Below, in pieces: positions 43,125 to 52,176 of a stretch of DNA of 64,000 bases. The DNA is from CAVYXZ01 sp965223835 (GTDB taxonomy: Bacteria; Chloroflexota; Anaerolineae; Aggregatilineales; Phototrophicaceae): contig OZ245022.1 in the NCBI GenBank assembly GCA_965223835.1, forward strand, positions 248,001 through 312,000, given 5' to 3'. Position numbers and translations under genes: made by a program. How positions within the stretch are numbered: position 1 is the first letter of the stretch; every line of letters begins with the position of its first letter. The notes beneath the pieces were generated by a model, which worked only from the letters and a program-made list of their open reading frames with translations, did no database searches and had not been told where the DNA came from.

Positions 43125-43421
43125 ATGAAGAAAATCGTTTTGATCGCAACCCTCTTGGCCCTGGTTTTTGCACTGGTCATTCCTGCAGGCGTGCAGGCTG
43201 GCGACGAAGACGCTTGTTTTGGCCTGGTCGCCGCTGCTTACGCGCAGTTAGGACTACAGGGTGAGCATTCTAGCTCATTTGCTGGTGAACCTCGTATTGG
43301 CCTGGCGAACCTGGCTGTCCTGCTGTACGAAGCTGGTGCAATTTCCGAACCAACCATGACCGGCCTCGGAATCTTTTTGAATGAGGCTGAGGGTCTGGAC
43401 ATCGCTGTCTGCGAAGTCTAA
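43125..43421 (+). CDS. Small secreted protein, unknown function
   Basis: 98 residues. A standard signal peptide (MKKIVLIATLLALVFALVIPAGVQA) leaves a mature chain of about 73 residues with two cysteines, one near each end (DACFGLV and IAVCEV), likely to form one disulfide. The mature part is helical and neutral. CAGGAGAAC is a good ribosome site. No family recognised. It is a single gene ending about 60 bases before the IS4-type element. Confidence 0.7.
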   Translation: MKKIVLIATLLALVFALVIPAGVQAGDEDACFGLVAAAYAQLGLQGEHSSSFAGEPRIGLANLAVLLYEAGAISEPTMTGLGIFLNEAEGLDIAVCEV

Positions 43422-43479
43422 TCAACGGTTCTACCTGAGCGGCCTGCGGGCTACTCATTACACACAACTATCTGACGGG

Positions 43480-44917
43480 AACATGAGTCATCCCGAACTT
43501 TGCCAAAGAAATTGTAAAGTAGGTGGATGGCTCATCCACAAGCGACTGAGAGCAGAGCGCAAACGGTAAAGAGGCAAAGAGACCTCACGAAGTCGTTTGC
43601 CAGTGCGGTGACACCAGTGTCGCAGAAGCCAGTTTTTGAGTGCCTCAAAGTTAGAATGCAAGAGAGATAGCAAAAAAGCATAGACAAGAGCAACCATCAT
43701 CATGAGTTTGATGCGGTTTTGCCATGACCACAGGCGAGGACTTTCAAGTGCGAGTTCAGTTTTGGCATAACGATAGGTCATTTCGATTTGCCAGCGACGT
43801 GCGTAAATAAAGACCATGCGCCAGGCATCATCAAGAGAATGAATAGGTTCATTGGTGAGCAAATACCAGGGTTTTTTGCTTTTCCCTGGACGTGATACCA
43901 CTAGAAATAGAGGCTGGTCAGGATAGTCTGCATGGGTCACCGGCACATAAATAATACCTGTCTTGCGCCAACACTGTCGTCTGGCATCCCAAATCAAGCG
44001 GTGATCCATACTCCGTTTACCCCGTGTGATTTTCCAGGCACAGCGTTTGCCGTTTGCATCAACGAGGTGATATTTTGTCTGCCAGCGCAAAACAAAACGC
44101 ACATCAAAGCGAAAGGCTTGTTTGAGCCAGGGACTACTGGCATAACCACGATCCCAAACATGAATGACTTGCCTCTTCCAGAAGTAAGCACAGCGATGAA
44201 GCAGTTGCGTCGCTGTCGGACGTTTACGTGTGGCAAATTTACCACGTCTTGTCCACCACTTCATTGCTGCTAACACCGGATGGCCTGACATACCAACAAC
44301 GACTAATGTCATCCATTCCATGCCCGGAACAAAAATTGGACGACCTCCCGGTGGATTGAAATACCCCGGTTTAATTCGTTTCAGACGGGCTGCTTTGCTT
44401 GACCTGACAGCACATAAACCTTCAACCGCAATACTTTCTGGCTTCTCAATAACACTCTCATCCCACAACACCAATGCCGTTTGACCCTGTCCGATCTGAC
44501 TGGCTATGAACTCACTTGCTCCTTGCCACAAAAAACGACCTATGATCCAGCTTGACCAGCTTGCACTTCGTAACAAGTTGCTCAAGCGTTTTGTCCCTGC
44601 TGGTGCTTTATCTGGACTGAGAATATAGCCACCTAACTCACTCAACAACAAGCCATATTGACTGTGGCGAAATGTTAGCATCGCCAGCAATGTGCGTAGA
44701 AATGTCCGTACAAGACGTTTGTCGAGACGTTTATCTAATGTCACCAGCAACGGCGACACAAATCCTTCTAAGCCGTTGGCTAATTCTTGTGATTGATCTT
44801 GATTTGTTGCACAATCTACCATTGAAAAAGACCCCTTTCGGTTGTGATTTGTGGAAATCTCACTTTACCGACTGAGGTCTTTTTTGTCATCTCATAAAAT
44901 TTGGGATGACTCATGTT
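43480..44917 (-). mobile_element. Complete IS4-type insertion sequence
   Basis: 1438 bases. The ends are a perfect 15-bp inverted repeat: AACATGAGTCATCCC (43480-43494) and its inverse complement (44903-44917), with weaker pairing continuing inward. One transposase gene fills the element. No clear target duplication is seen (left flank CTGACGGG, right flank TTTAGCC), so the true ends may differ by a few bases or the flanks have diverged. Confidence 0.75.
43488..44822 (-). CDS. IS4-family DDE transposase
   Basis: 444 residues, full length. The catalytic residues are visible as VLWDESVIEK (first Asp), HVWDRGYASSPWL (second Asp) and the YREK signature Y-x2-R-x3-E-x6-K in YARRWQIEMTYRYAK. An N-terminal helical DNA-binding part precedes them. 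The stop lies inside the left terminal repeat. The frame has no internal stop, so the element may still be mobile. Composition differs from neighbouring genes, as expected for a mobile element. It separates the small secreted protein gene from the START-like gene. Confidence 0.88.
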   Translation of the reverse strand: MVDCATNQDQSQELANGLEGFVSPLLVTLDKRLDKRLVRTFLRTLLAMLTFRHSQYGLLLSELGGYILSPDKAPAGTKRLSNLLRSASWSSWIIGRFLWQGASEFIASQIGQGQTALVLWDESVIEKPESIAVEGLCAVRSSKAARLKRIKPGYFNPPGGRPIFVPGMEWMTLVVVGMSGHPVLAAMKWWTRRGKFATRKRPTATQLLHRCAYFWKRQVIHVWDRGYASSPWLKQAFRFDVRFVLRWQTKYHLVDANGKRCAWKITRGKRSMDHRLIWDARRQCWRKTGIIYVPVTHADYPDQPLFLVVSRPGKSKKPWYLLTNEPIHSLDDAWRMVFIYARRWQIEMTYRYAKTELALESPRLWSWQNRIKLMMMVALVYAFLLSLLHSNFEALKNWLLRHWCHRTGKRLREVSLPLYRLRSALSRLWMSHPPTLQFLWQSSG

Positions 44918-44924
44918 TTAGCCA

Positions 44925-45398
44925 TTACGAACTATGCACTGGGGCTACCGTCGGTCGCTGCGCGACATACGCCGCGATATTTTCCAGCTCTTGTCTATAG
45001 ATCGGCGGGAACATCACCGGGATCAGCAGCCGTTCTACCAGGCCCTTGAGTCCTGGACTGGCTGGCAAATCGGTGGTAATCGTCAACTTGGTGTGCGCCC
45101 CGCCATTCACTGGCTCGAATACAAAGCGCGTTATCAAGTCGCCATCCACGTCTTTTTCCTGGATAACACGTCCGGGTTCCGGCTCACTGACAATCTGCCG
45201 CATCTCCATGATCTGACCCATCATTTTGGTGCGCAGCCGAACGACGGTCCCCGCACCCTGTCCCCCCTGCTCGACAATCATGTCCTGGAAGAAGGGTTGT
45301 GGCAGAATCGCTTTATGTGCCACCTCGTAATCGGCAATTACTGCATAAACAGTTTCTGGGCGAGCTTTGATCGTCGCTTGCGCTTCAACATGAATCAC
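44925..45398 (-). CDS. SRPBCC (START-like) domain protein
   Basis: 157 residues from a GTG at 45398, preceded by AAGGAGA at seven bases. Longer starts to 45443 have no ribosome site. The pattern EAQATIKARPETVYAVIADYE ... GAGTVVRLRTKMMGQIMEMRQIVSEPEPGRVIQEK ... LTITTDLPASPGLKGLVERL matches the polyketide cyclase/SRPBCC family, a helix-grip fold that binds hydrophobic ligands. It is divergent from a TetR gene starting about 107 bases away, which probably regulates it. The stop lies seven bases from the IS4 element's end. Confidence 0.82.
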   Translation of the reverse strand: MIHVEAQATIKARPETVYAVIADYEVAHKAILPQPFFQDMIVEQGGQGAGTVVRLRTKMMGQIMEMRQIVSEPEPGRVIQEKDVDGDLITRFVFEPVNGGAHTKLTITTDLPASPGLKGLVERLLIPVMFPPIYRQELENIAAYVAQRPTVAPVHSS

Positions 45399-45504
45399 GA
45401 TGATTTCTCCTTCAACAGGCTGGTTAATGGCCCGCATGACCACTTGATGTTGGTTATAATAGATGCATACTGAAACACGAGTAAACCTGTCCAGTCATAG
45501 ACTT

Positions 45505-46083
45505 ATGTCTAATAACCGCTTTGATCGCCTGACCGAACGCACCCGCCTGGCCTTCCTGAATGCCGCCGCTGAATTAATCATGGAACACGGTTTCGATGAC
45601 GTATCAATCGCCGCGATCGCCCGCCGGGCGGATTATGGTCGCAGCACGTTCTATCTGCACTTCACCGACAAAGATGATCTGGGCTGGGCGCTGGTGCATT
45701 ATCATCAGGGGCTTTTAATCGAGCGCATTGCGGCGCGAATTGAAGGCCTGGAATCACCGGCTCGCGAATGGCACGCCTGGCATATTATCTTTGCGGAAGT
45801 GGATGTTCAACGTCCATTCTATTTGCAGCTTTACAGCCCATCATCGCGGCTGTGGCAAATTCAGAAAGAGCATCTGATTGAGACGTTTGGGCAACAGTTG
45901 CGTGAGGGCTATTATTCGCTGCTTGACGAGCGCATTCCGCCAGAAATCGGTGCTCGGTTTATCGTCGGTGCTCTGTTAGAGATTCTCGAATATTGGCTGC
46001 GTCATCCCGAAGCCGGGGATGCTGTCACGATGACCAACTATATGTTCCGGTTGGTCTTCCGGCAGGACTTTACCGAATCTTGA
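45505..46083 (+). CDS. TetR-family transcriptional regulator
   Basis: 192 residues from the ATG at 45505. A frame extension to 45463 is less likely. The N-terminal HTH is canonical: AFLNAAAELIMEHGFDDVSIAAIARRADYGRSTFYLHFTDKDDL. The C-terminal ligand domain (about 70-190) fits the TetR_C group with WHIIFAEVDVQRPFYLQL. A -10 box TATAAT (45455-45460) lies upstream. It is divergent from the START-like gene and probably controls it and itself. The effector is likely a hydrophobic compound bound by one or both proteins. Confidence 0.9.
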   Translation: MSNNRFDRLTERTRLAFLNAAAELIMEHGFDDVSIAAIARRADYGRSTFYLHFTDKDDLGWALVHYHQGLLIERIAARIEGLESPAREWHAWHIIFAEVDVQRPFYLQLYSPSSRLWQIQKEHLIETFGQQLREGYYSLLDERIPPEIGARFIVGALLEILEYWLRHPEAGDAVTMTNYMFRLVFRQDFTES

Positions 46084-46112
46084 ACGAATAAGTTTGTTTT
46101 GACAGATACGAA

Positions 46113-46949
46113 TTATCGTTTCCGAGCAATATAAGTCAGATAATTGCTGGATGCAAAGAACACATTATTTTCAGAATCGCGTACACGGTCATCGGCCCAG
46201 GCATGCGCAGTCTCGGCTGTCATCACACCGGAAGCTGGCAGTAAATTGCGGAACGACTCGACTGCCGAGGCCCAGAATTCAGCCTGACCAACATCACAAA
46301 TGACATAGGCAAAAGTCGTGACCAGCTCTAGCCCGGCAGCCTTCAATAGATGCGGCATTTGTCGCATTACGCGTGGCTGAGTGATAATCCCTGCAATAAT
46401 CAATTCATCCAGTCGGCGACCTTCATCGACATCAGGATGTCCGAAAGTCAAGGATGCATAGTCCCCATCGAAAATCGTTACATAACCTTGCGGCTTCACC
46501 ACCCGCGCCATCTCGTTGATCGCATCCTCATAGGCGTCAACATGGCTTATCAACGTGTGGGCAACCACCGCATCGAACGCATTATCTTGTAAGTTCAGGC
46601 TGCGCGTATCGCCCACCAGAAAATCAATCTGATTGCCAATACCGTTGTCCTGGGCCAATGTTTGGGCGGCAGCCACAAGATGATCGCTAAGATCAATACC
46701 CGTAATATGACCGGTGAATGCATCGCGTTGAGCAATAGCCCGCGCCGCTACGCCAGTCCCACACCCCAGATCGAGAACCGTCGCCGCCTGATCAATTTGC
46801 ATTGCCGCAAAATATTCTTGCATCATACTAGCAAAGCCCGCATGTTGCCCACGTGCTTCCAGACGGGTTGCCAGTGCATCAAGAATCGGCGAATCCAGTT
46901 TATCGGTGTTGCCGTAAACATCGAATGGAGAACGGTCATTAGAATCCAT
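46113..46949 (-). CDS. Class I SAM-dependent methyltransferase (UbiE/arsenite-type group)
   Basis: 278 residues. SAM motifs: VLDLGCGTGVAARAIA (motif I), GIDLSDHLV (acidic loop), VGDTRSLNLQDNAFDAVVAHTLISHV and RVVKPQGYVTIFDGD. An N-terminal helical extension of about 50 residues precedes motif I. Family members methylate quinones, small acids or amines, so the substrate is not predictable. It is convergent with the TetR gene, with only about 30 bases between stops. Confidence 0.87.
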   Translation of the reverse strand: MDSNDRSPFDVYGNTDKLDSPILDALATRLEARGQHAGFASMMQEYFAAMQIDQAATVLDLGCGTGVAARAIAQRDAFTGHITGIDLSDHLVAAAQTLAQDNGIGNQIDFLVGDTRSLNLQDNAFDAVVAHTLISHVDAYEDAINEMARVVKPQGYVTIFDGDYASLTFGHPDVDEGRRLDELIIAGIITQPRVMRQMPHLLKAAGLELVTTFAYVICDVGQAEFWASAVESFRNLLPASGVMTAETAHAWADDRVRDSENNVFFASSNYLTYIARKR

Positions 46950-47058
46950 AATTATTTACCTTCAATAATCATTCATTTAATATACGTTGATAGTACAAAA
47001 CATTGTGTAATTTCGCAAATACTGGCAGACAGAATAGTATCTCGCTCCAGACCATGAT

Positions 47059-47697
47059 TTAGCGTGACTGCAAGACGATATTGAACTCGCCCTGCTGATA
47101 AGCACCATCAGCATCTTGCCCGGCTTCCAGCGTAATCGTATTTGTCGCAACGATCTCCGGGTCAGTTTCTAATATAACTGGATCGGTCAGGAGCAGCAGG
47201 TCATCCGCAAAAAGTATCTCACCCGCTGTCGAGAACATCCCTACGGCGACGACACTATAGTGAATGTGCGCGGCCCGCGTGGTGTCCTCGACTTGATAGG
47301 GACTGGGCATGATGGTGCGGAATTCGTAGCGCCCGTGGGCATCGGTTTGTAGCTCCCCCCGAAATCGTCCATACTCACCATTGTTATCGACATGCCAGAT
47401 GGTCATGATCGCGCCCGCCACCGGCGTTTCACTATTGTCCGCAACTATCACGCCTGAAATAATCAGCCGCTCCCCTGCTTCATCTTCTAATGTGAGGTCA
47501 ATTGACGCAGGATAAAGCGCAGGGCGTGAGGTAGCTGTCGCTGGTGGGGAATCAAACGCGGATTCGGAATAGCGTATCAGAGCATCACATGCCACCACCA
47601 ATGGCATGAAGCCACCGGCAAGTGCTATTTGTATAAGTTTGCGACGCGTCAATGTTGTAATCTGCGGTGGCCGCTGGTGTAATTTGTTGGTTTTCAT
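47059..47697 (-). CDS. Intradiol ring-cleavage dioxygenase-like exported protein
   Basis: 212 residues. The N-terminus TRRKLIQIALAGGFMPLVVAC is a Tat-like, lipoprotein-type signal (RRK followed by a hydrophobic stretch and a VVAC lipobox). The domain matches the catalytic C-terminal family of intradiol dioxygenases: two tyrosines (GEYGRFRG and GRYEFRTIMPSPY) and the His pair of RAAHIHYSV correspond to the non-heme iron ligands. Exported members occur in several phyla and may act on catechol-like groups outside the cell. It is a single gene. Confidence 0.78.
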   Translation of the reverse strand: MKTNKLHQRPPQITTLTRRKLIQIALAGGFMPLVVACDALIRYSESAFDSPPATATSRPALYPASIDLTLEDEAGERLIISGVIVADNSETPVAGAIMTIWHVDNNGEYGRFRGELQTDAHGRYEFRTIMPSPYQVEDTTRAAHIHYSVVAVGMFSTAGEILFADDLLLLTDPVILETDPEIVATNTITLEAGQDADGAYQQGEFNIVLQSR

Positions 47698-47861
47698 CAG
47701 CTTTGCCCGATTAACCGCCTTTCAATTCAGTATAGCGCATACGGAAACACAAAATGGTGGGGAATGACCAGCACCTGCGCAATGCCAGACCATTCAGGTT
47801 GGCACCGTTCAGGGGATTGAGTATAGTTGTGCGATTATTGACGACACCTGAGAGATAGATC

Positions 47862-48896
47862 ATGCCCACGTTCCAGGCCGCTGCTCTAGTTGATTTCATA
47901 ACAGACGTTTTCGTTGCCGCCCAAACCCCTGATGATATTGCGCGTTATGTCGCGCAAACGCTCATCAATGCCAACCTGATGGGACATGATTCACACGGTC
48001 TGATCCGAGCTAAAGACTATATTCGGCAAATCCGGTCGGGGCGCTTGCATCCTACCCACCGCCCACAGATCAAACAACAAACCGGAGCCGTCGCCGTTGT
48101 TGACTGTCAGCGTGGTTTCGGGCAAATCGGCGCAAAATTCGGGGCGGAACTGGCGCGTGACCTGGCCCATCAACACGGTATCAGCGCGGTCACACTCGGC
48201 GAATGCAATCATATCGGGCGACTGGGCGAATATGCCCATCTACTGGCCCGCGAGAACCTGATCGGTATTCTTATGGTCGGGGCATCGTGGCGCACGGTAA
48301 CGCCCTATGGCGGTGCGGAAGGCCTGTTTGGCACCAACCCGATGGCCTGGGGTGTCCCCACGCAGACCGAGCCAATGGTACTCGATTTTGCGACATCGAA
48401 AGTCGCAGTTGGCAAACTCATGGTGGCCCGCGATGCCGGGTTGCCCGTGCCGGAAAATTGGGTACTCGACAAAAATGCGCGGCCAACCACCGATCCAAAC
48501 GAATTTTTTGATGACGGCATGCTGCTGCCCTTTGGCAACTATAAGGGCTATGGCCTCAACCTCATGATGGAGATTATCCCAGTGCTGTTAGGCGGGTACG
48601 CGCCGGTGACATCGCCCGATTTTAACCCCGGCAACGCCACCCTTATTCTGGCGCTCTCGATTGAAGCCTTCACCACTGAAGAACGTTTCACCCGGCTTGT
48701 CGACGAATTGCGGGCACGCATCAAGCAGGTGGAAGCCGCTGAAGGGTTCGACGAAGTGCTGTTGCCCGGCGAACCAGAAGCCCGTGCCAGGGATCAGCGT
48801 CAACGTGACGGTATTCCTATTCCTGAAAAAACCTGGGCTGATATTTGCGGCTTTGCCGAAGAACTGGGCGTTACCGTGCCGGAAGCACAGGGATAA
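47862..48896 (+). CDS. Ldh-family (malate/L-lactate/ureidoglycolate-type) NAD(P)-dependent dehydrogenase
   Basis: 344 residues, the family's usual length. Motifs include HDSHGLIRAKDYIRQI near the N-terminus, CNHIGRLGEYAHLLA, MVLDFATSKVAVGKLMVARD and GNYKGYGLNLMMEIIPVLLGG. The fold is unrelated to classical lactate dehydrogenase. Members reduce or oxidise 2-oxo/2-hydroxy acids, including sugar-acid derivatives. A weak hairpin (GGTC-AAC-GACC with flanking GGG/CCC, about 48917-48935) follows and may terminate it. Transcribed toward the DinB gene. Confidence 0.88.
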   Translation: MPTFQAAALVDFITDVFVAAQTPDDIARYVAQTLINANLMGHDSHGLIRAKDYIRQIRSGRLHPTHRPQIKQQTGAVAVVDCQRGFGQIGAKFGAELARDLAHQHGISAVTLGECNHIGRLGEYAHLLARENLIGILMVGASWRTVTPYGGAEGLFGTNPMAWGVPTQTEPMVLDFATSKVAVGKLMVARDAGLPVPENWVLDKNARPTTDPNEFFDDGMLLPFGNYKGYGLNLMMEIIPVLLGGYAPVTSPDFNPGNATLILALSIEAFTTEERFTRLVDELRARIKQVEAAEGFDEVLLPGEPEARARDQRQRDGIPIPEKTWADICGFAEELGVTVPEAQG

Positions 48897-48938
48897 AAAT
48901 CAGGTTTTAGGGCGGTCAACGACCTCCCGCTTTCCTAT

Positions 48939-49418
48939 CTAAAGCGTTGGTTTCGCGGCCAGCGTCTGCTTGATTTGCTCAATATGCGCGTAGCCATGCT
49001 GGCTGATTGATCGGACAAGATCGTCAAGGATTAGGGTCCCGCGCTCTGGATGCTGGAACGTGCGCCCGAAATCCGCGTCCGGCAAATTGCTCAGGAGCAC
49101 CGTCAATCGATGATGCAAGCCACTGATGATCGCCAGCGAAGCATCAAGCGACTTCACGTCACCATCGGGCAGGTTTGCCCACGCATTAATTGGTGCGGTG
49201 TTGATCGTCGGTTGCTCCTTGCCAAGACACAATTTGATACGGAAATACAATGTCACATGGGCGTCTGCTACATGATGCACATTTTGGGCCACAGTCCACT
49301 CGCCGGGTACATACGGCGTGAGCAGTTCGTCATCGGACAAATCGCTGACAACCAATGTGAGTTCTCCCGGCAAATCGCGGATGCGCTCTATCAGCGCTTG
49401 TCGTTCAGTTGAAGCCAC
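48939..49418 (-). CDS. DinB/YfiT-family protein
   Basis: 159 residues from a GTG at 49418, with AGGAGA seven bases upstream. A four-helix bundle with the three metal-ligand histidines is visible: HHVADAH in helix 2 and HGYAHIEQI near the C-terminus. The pattern WTVAQNVHHVADAHVTLYFRIKLCL is typical. Members are often thiol-dependent S-transferases or of unknown function. It lies 26 bases downstream of the GMC oxidoreductase stop, possibly in one transcript. Confidence 0.85.
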   Translation of the reverse strand: MASTERQALIERIRDLPGELTLVVSDLSDDELLTPYVPGEWTVAQNVHHVADAHVTLYFRIKLCLGKEQPTINTAPINAWANLPDGDVKSLDASLAIISGLHHRLTVLLSNLPDADFGRTFQHPERGTLILDDLVRSISQHGYAHIEQIKQTLAAKPTL

Positions 49419-49444
49419 AAGTCTTTCTCCTTGCTATGCCCTAC

Positions 49445-51043
49445 TTAGACCACAGCGCCAGCGAGAATAATCGCTGCCCCTTTTTCACCTACCATAATTG
49501 ACGGTGCCTGCGTATTGCCACTGATGAGCTTCGGCATAATCGACGCATCAATGACGCGCAACCCTTCCAGACCATGCACCCGCAATTGCGTATCAACTAC
49601 CGCCATATCATCGTGACCCATCTTGCATGAACCAACCGGATGATAATCGGTCTTTGACCACTGGCGGATATAGGTCTTGATGTCTTCGTCAGAGATTTTA
49701 TCGCTGCCCGGCATATATTCACGTTTAATCAGCGGCTTGAACGACGGCGCTGACAGTAGTTTACGACCCCACTTAAACCCTTCAATCGAGATTTTCCAAT
49801 CGTAAGGATCACCACAGAAATTTGGATCAATGTGCGGATGGTCTAAGGGGTTCGCACTCCGCAACTTCACCTCGCCAATACTATGGGGACGCAGGTTACA
49901 GGTGTTAATGGTAACGCCATGTCCGGGGATGCGCTTACGCCCATGATCGACAACGTAAGCCGGTAAACAGTGAATTTGAATATCTGGTGAGCGGACATCC
50001 TCACTGCTGCGGATGAAGCAACCGGCCTCGGCCACACACGCAGTTACGGGTCCCGTTTTATACAACATATATTGGATACCATGCATCACGGCTTTGTCCC
50101 AGCGATCTTCGCCGTTATAACTGACCGGTTCCGTTTCGGCGGGAATATAGACATCCATATGATCCTGGAAGTTTTTGCCGACGCCCGGCAAGTCGTGAAT
50201 AACTTCAATACCCAGGGCTTTTAATTCATCGGCGGGTCCAATCCCGGAAAGCAACAGTAAGCGCGGCGAGTTGACCGCACCGCCGCTCAAAACAACCTCA
50301 CGCTCCGCATAAACCTTATGTTCTTGATCTTCCTTAAGGTACTTAATCCCAACTGCCCGACCCTTCTCAACCAGCACTTGCGTGGCTTGCGCATGCGTAA
50401 TGGCGGTGAAGTTCGGACGCTCAAATATGGGCTTTAAAAACGCAGTCGCCGCACTCTCACGACGGACGTTGCGTTGGGTCACTTGATAGAAACTAACGCC
50501 GTCTTGCTCGGCACCATTCAGATCAGGATTGTAGGGGATGCCAATTTCCTGCGCCGCGCGGACAAAGGCTTTGCTGAGCGGATTGTGCCCAACCTGTTGG
50601 GCCACATTGAGCGGACCACCGGTGCCATGATAGTCGTCTACAAAACGCTCGTTATTTTCTGACTTTTTGAAGTACGGTAAAACACCGTCATAGCCCCAGC
50701 CTTCATTACCCAGGTCGCGCCATTCATCGTAGTCCAGACGATGGCCCCGGATATAAATCATCGCGTTGATCGAGGTACTCCCGCCAAAGGTACGCCCCTG
50801 TGGATAGTGCATCTCACGATTATTCATTTCCGACTGGGGTGCTGTTTGGAACCCCCAGTTGACAGAGGGACCGGTCAACTTGGTGAAACCGGCGGGCATG
50901 TGAATGAGTGGATTGCTGTCCGGTCCGCCCGCTTCCAATAGCAGGACCCGGGTCTGGGGATCTTCACTTAAGCGATTTGCCACCACACAACCAGCGGCTC
51001 CCGCGCCAACAACAATATAGTCATAATTAGTTTTATTATTCAT
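49445..51043 (-). CDS. GMC-family FAD oxidoreductase (choline/alcohol dehydrogenase type)
   Basis: 532 residues, full length. FAD-binding VVGAGAAGCVVANRLSED and LLEAGG, PROSITE-type GMC signature 1 at QGRTFGGSTSINAMIYIRGH and signature 2 at GGAVNSPRLLLLSGIG are intact. The C-terminal catalytic region has DYHPVGSCKMG and the conserved Asn/His region near NTQAPSIMVGEKGA. No signal peptide. It oxidises an alcohol or sugar carbon using FAD. The substrate may be choline, polyethylene glycol or a sugar derivative and cannot be fixed from sequence. Confidence 0.9.
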   Translation of the reverse strand: MNNKTNYDYIVVGAGAAGCVVANRLSEDPQTRVLLLEAGGPDSNPLIHMPAGFTKLTGPSVNWGFQTAPQSEMNNREMHYPQGRTFGGSTSINAMIYIRGHRLDYDEWRDLGNEGWGYDGVLPYFKKSENNERFVDDYHGTGGPLNVAQQVGHNPLSKAFVRAAQEIGIPYNPDLNGAEQDGVSFYQVTQRNVRRESAATAFLKPIFERPNFTAITHAQATQVLVEKGRAVGIKYLKEDQEHKVYAEREVVLSGGAVNSPRLLLLSGIGPADELKALGIEVIHDLPGVGKNFQDHMDVYIPAETEPVSYNGEDRWDKAVMHGIQYMLYKTGPVTACVAEAGCFIRSSEDVRSPDIQIHCLPAYVVDHGRKRIPGHGVTINTCNLRPHSIGEVKLRSANPLDHPHIDPNFCGDPYDWKISIEGFKWGRKLLSAPSFKPLIKREYMPGSDKISDEDIKTYIRQWSKTDYHPVGSCKMGHDDMAVVDTQLRVHGLEGLRVIDASIMPKLISGNTQAPSIMVGEKGAAIILAGAVV

Positions 51044-51320
51044 GGTTGAACTAAATCCAATATCGAATAAAAGGTGTGAATTCTCCAGTGCCAGGGGATT
51101 TTGCCGCCGGTTGATTCAGTCAACTACATCATTCTGAATCGAACTAAATCCCTTACCAGGGTGCAGCAATATAACGAGGATTCTCAAGCCCACTGAGCTT
51201 TATTATGACACCAGAAAACCCATAAGTGAAATTATACCACCTCTACCGGGCTGGATGTCCCACATATCCGGGCGAAGCTGTGCCATGACAGAACGTGTCA
51301 GCGCGAAACGCGAATTAACC
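51044..51320. other. Intergenic region with direct repeats upstream of the GMC oxidoreductase
   Basis: 277 bases. The 11-mer GAACTAAATCC occurs twice (51048-51058 and 51141-51151), and a small hairpin GTTGA-TTCAG-TCAAC lies at 51110-51124. These may be regulator sites. No gene seen. Confidence 0.35.
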
Positions 51321-52163
51321 TCACGCCTCTTCCAACCCCACATCTGCCATGACCTTGCGCAGCGCATTCACGGCAGTCGTCATGCCATCTTCACCGCTAA
51401 AGCCACTGCTGTGTCCGGCAACCTTCAGATGCGGTTCCAATGCCAGCACACCCGTATACCCCATGGCCTTCAGGCGAGTAAGCATCTCCGGCACCTGACC
51501 ATCGCCCCCGCCCGCTGGTGTGACCTTGCCATCGGCCAATCGCGCATCTTTAATATGAATGTAGCCGATGAACGGACTAAGCAAATCCCAGTGGTTATCG
51601 ACCCCCGACTCAACACCGACCTGCACAAAATTGGCCGGATCCCAGATAAAGCGTAGATTGGGATGATTCACGCCACGCATGAGTTGATAACAGCGTTCCG
51701 GCGTGTCACCGACGATCTCTTTTTCATTCTCATGCAGCAGCGTAAAGCCCGCCGCCGCCGCTTTTTCAGTAAGCGCGCCCAGTCGGTCGACAACCTCGCC
51801 AACATACTGGTCATAGTGGTTGTTGGTGCTGATGTCGTCGGGATAAAACGAAAAAATGCGGATGTTGGTCGTCCCCAGAATATTCCCAACCGCGATCAAA
51901 CGGTCAATGTTGTTCAGCTCATCCTCGATGGGGGCTGCCAGCGGCGACTTTCCCACCGGACTGCCCAGACACTGGACGGTAATCCTGGCATCATCGCACA
52001 ACGCGCGAACCTTACGGGCTTCATCGTCGGTCAATTTCAGGACGTTCGTGCCCCAGGCGGCGCGACATTCCAGGCCCGGCACATTTAGAGTTTGCAGATG
52101 CTTCAGTTGGTCTTCCAGCGCTGTAGCGATTTCGTCGCCAAACGCACTCAGGGTTACGCTCAT
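51321..52163 (-). CDS. Sugar phosphate isomerase/epimerase (TIM barrel, AP-endonuclease-2 family)
   Basis: 280 residues. Expected metal ligands are present: Glu in LLHENEKEI, Asp in FIWDPANFV, His in YIHIKDARL and Glu in ALEPHLK. The family includes xylose-isomerase-like epimerases for ketohexoses, inosose isomerases and tagatose epimerases. It is the last gene of a run of minus-strand genes, 13 bases after the methyltransferase, and is probably co-transcribed with the Gfo/Idh/MocA gene. Confidence 0.87.
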   Translation of the reverse strand: MSVTLSAFGDEIATALEDQLKHLQTLNVPGLECRAAWGTNVLKLTDDEARKVRALCDDARITVQCLGSPVGKSPLAAPIEDELNNIDRLIAVGNILGTTNIRIFSFYPDDISTNNHYDQYVGEVVDRLGALTEKAAAAGFTLLHENEKEIVGDTPERCYQLMRGVNHPNLRFIWDPANFVQVGVESGVDNHWDLLSPFIGYIHIKDARLADGKVTPAGGGDGQVPEMLTRLKAMGYTGVLALEPHLKVAGHSSGFSGEDGMTTAVNALRKVMADVGLEEA

Positions 52164-52176
52164 GGATGTGTCTCCT

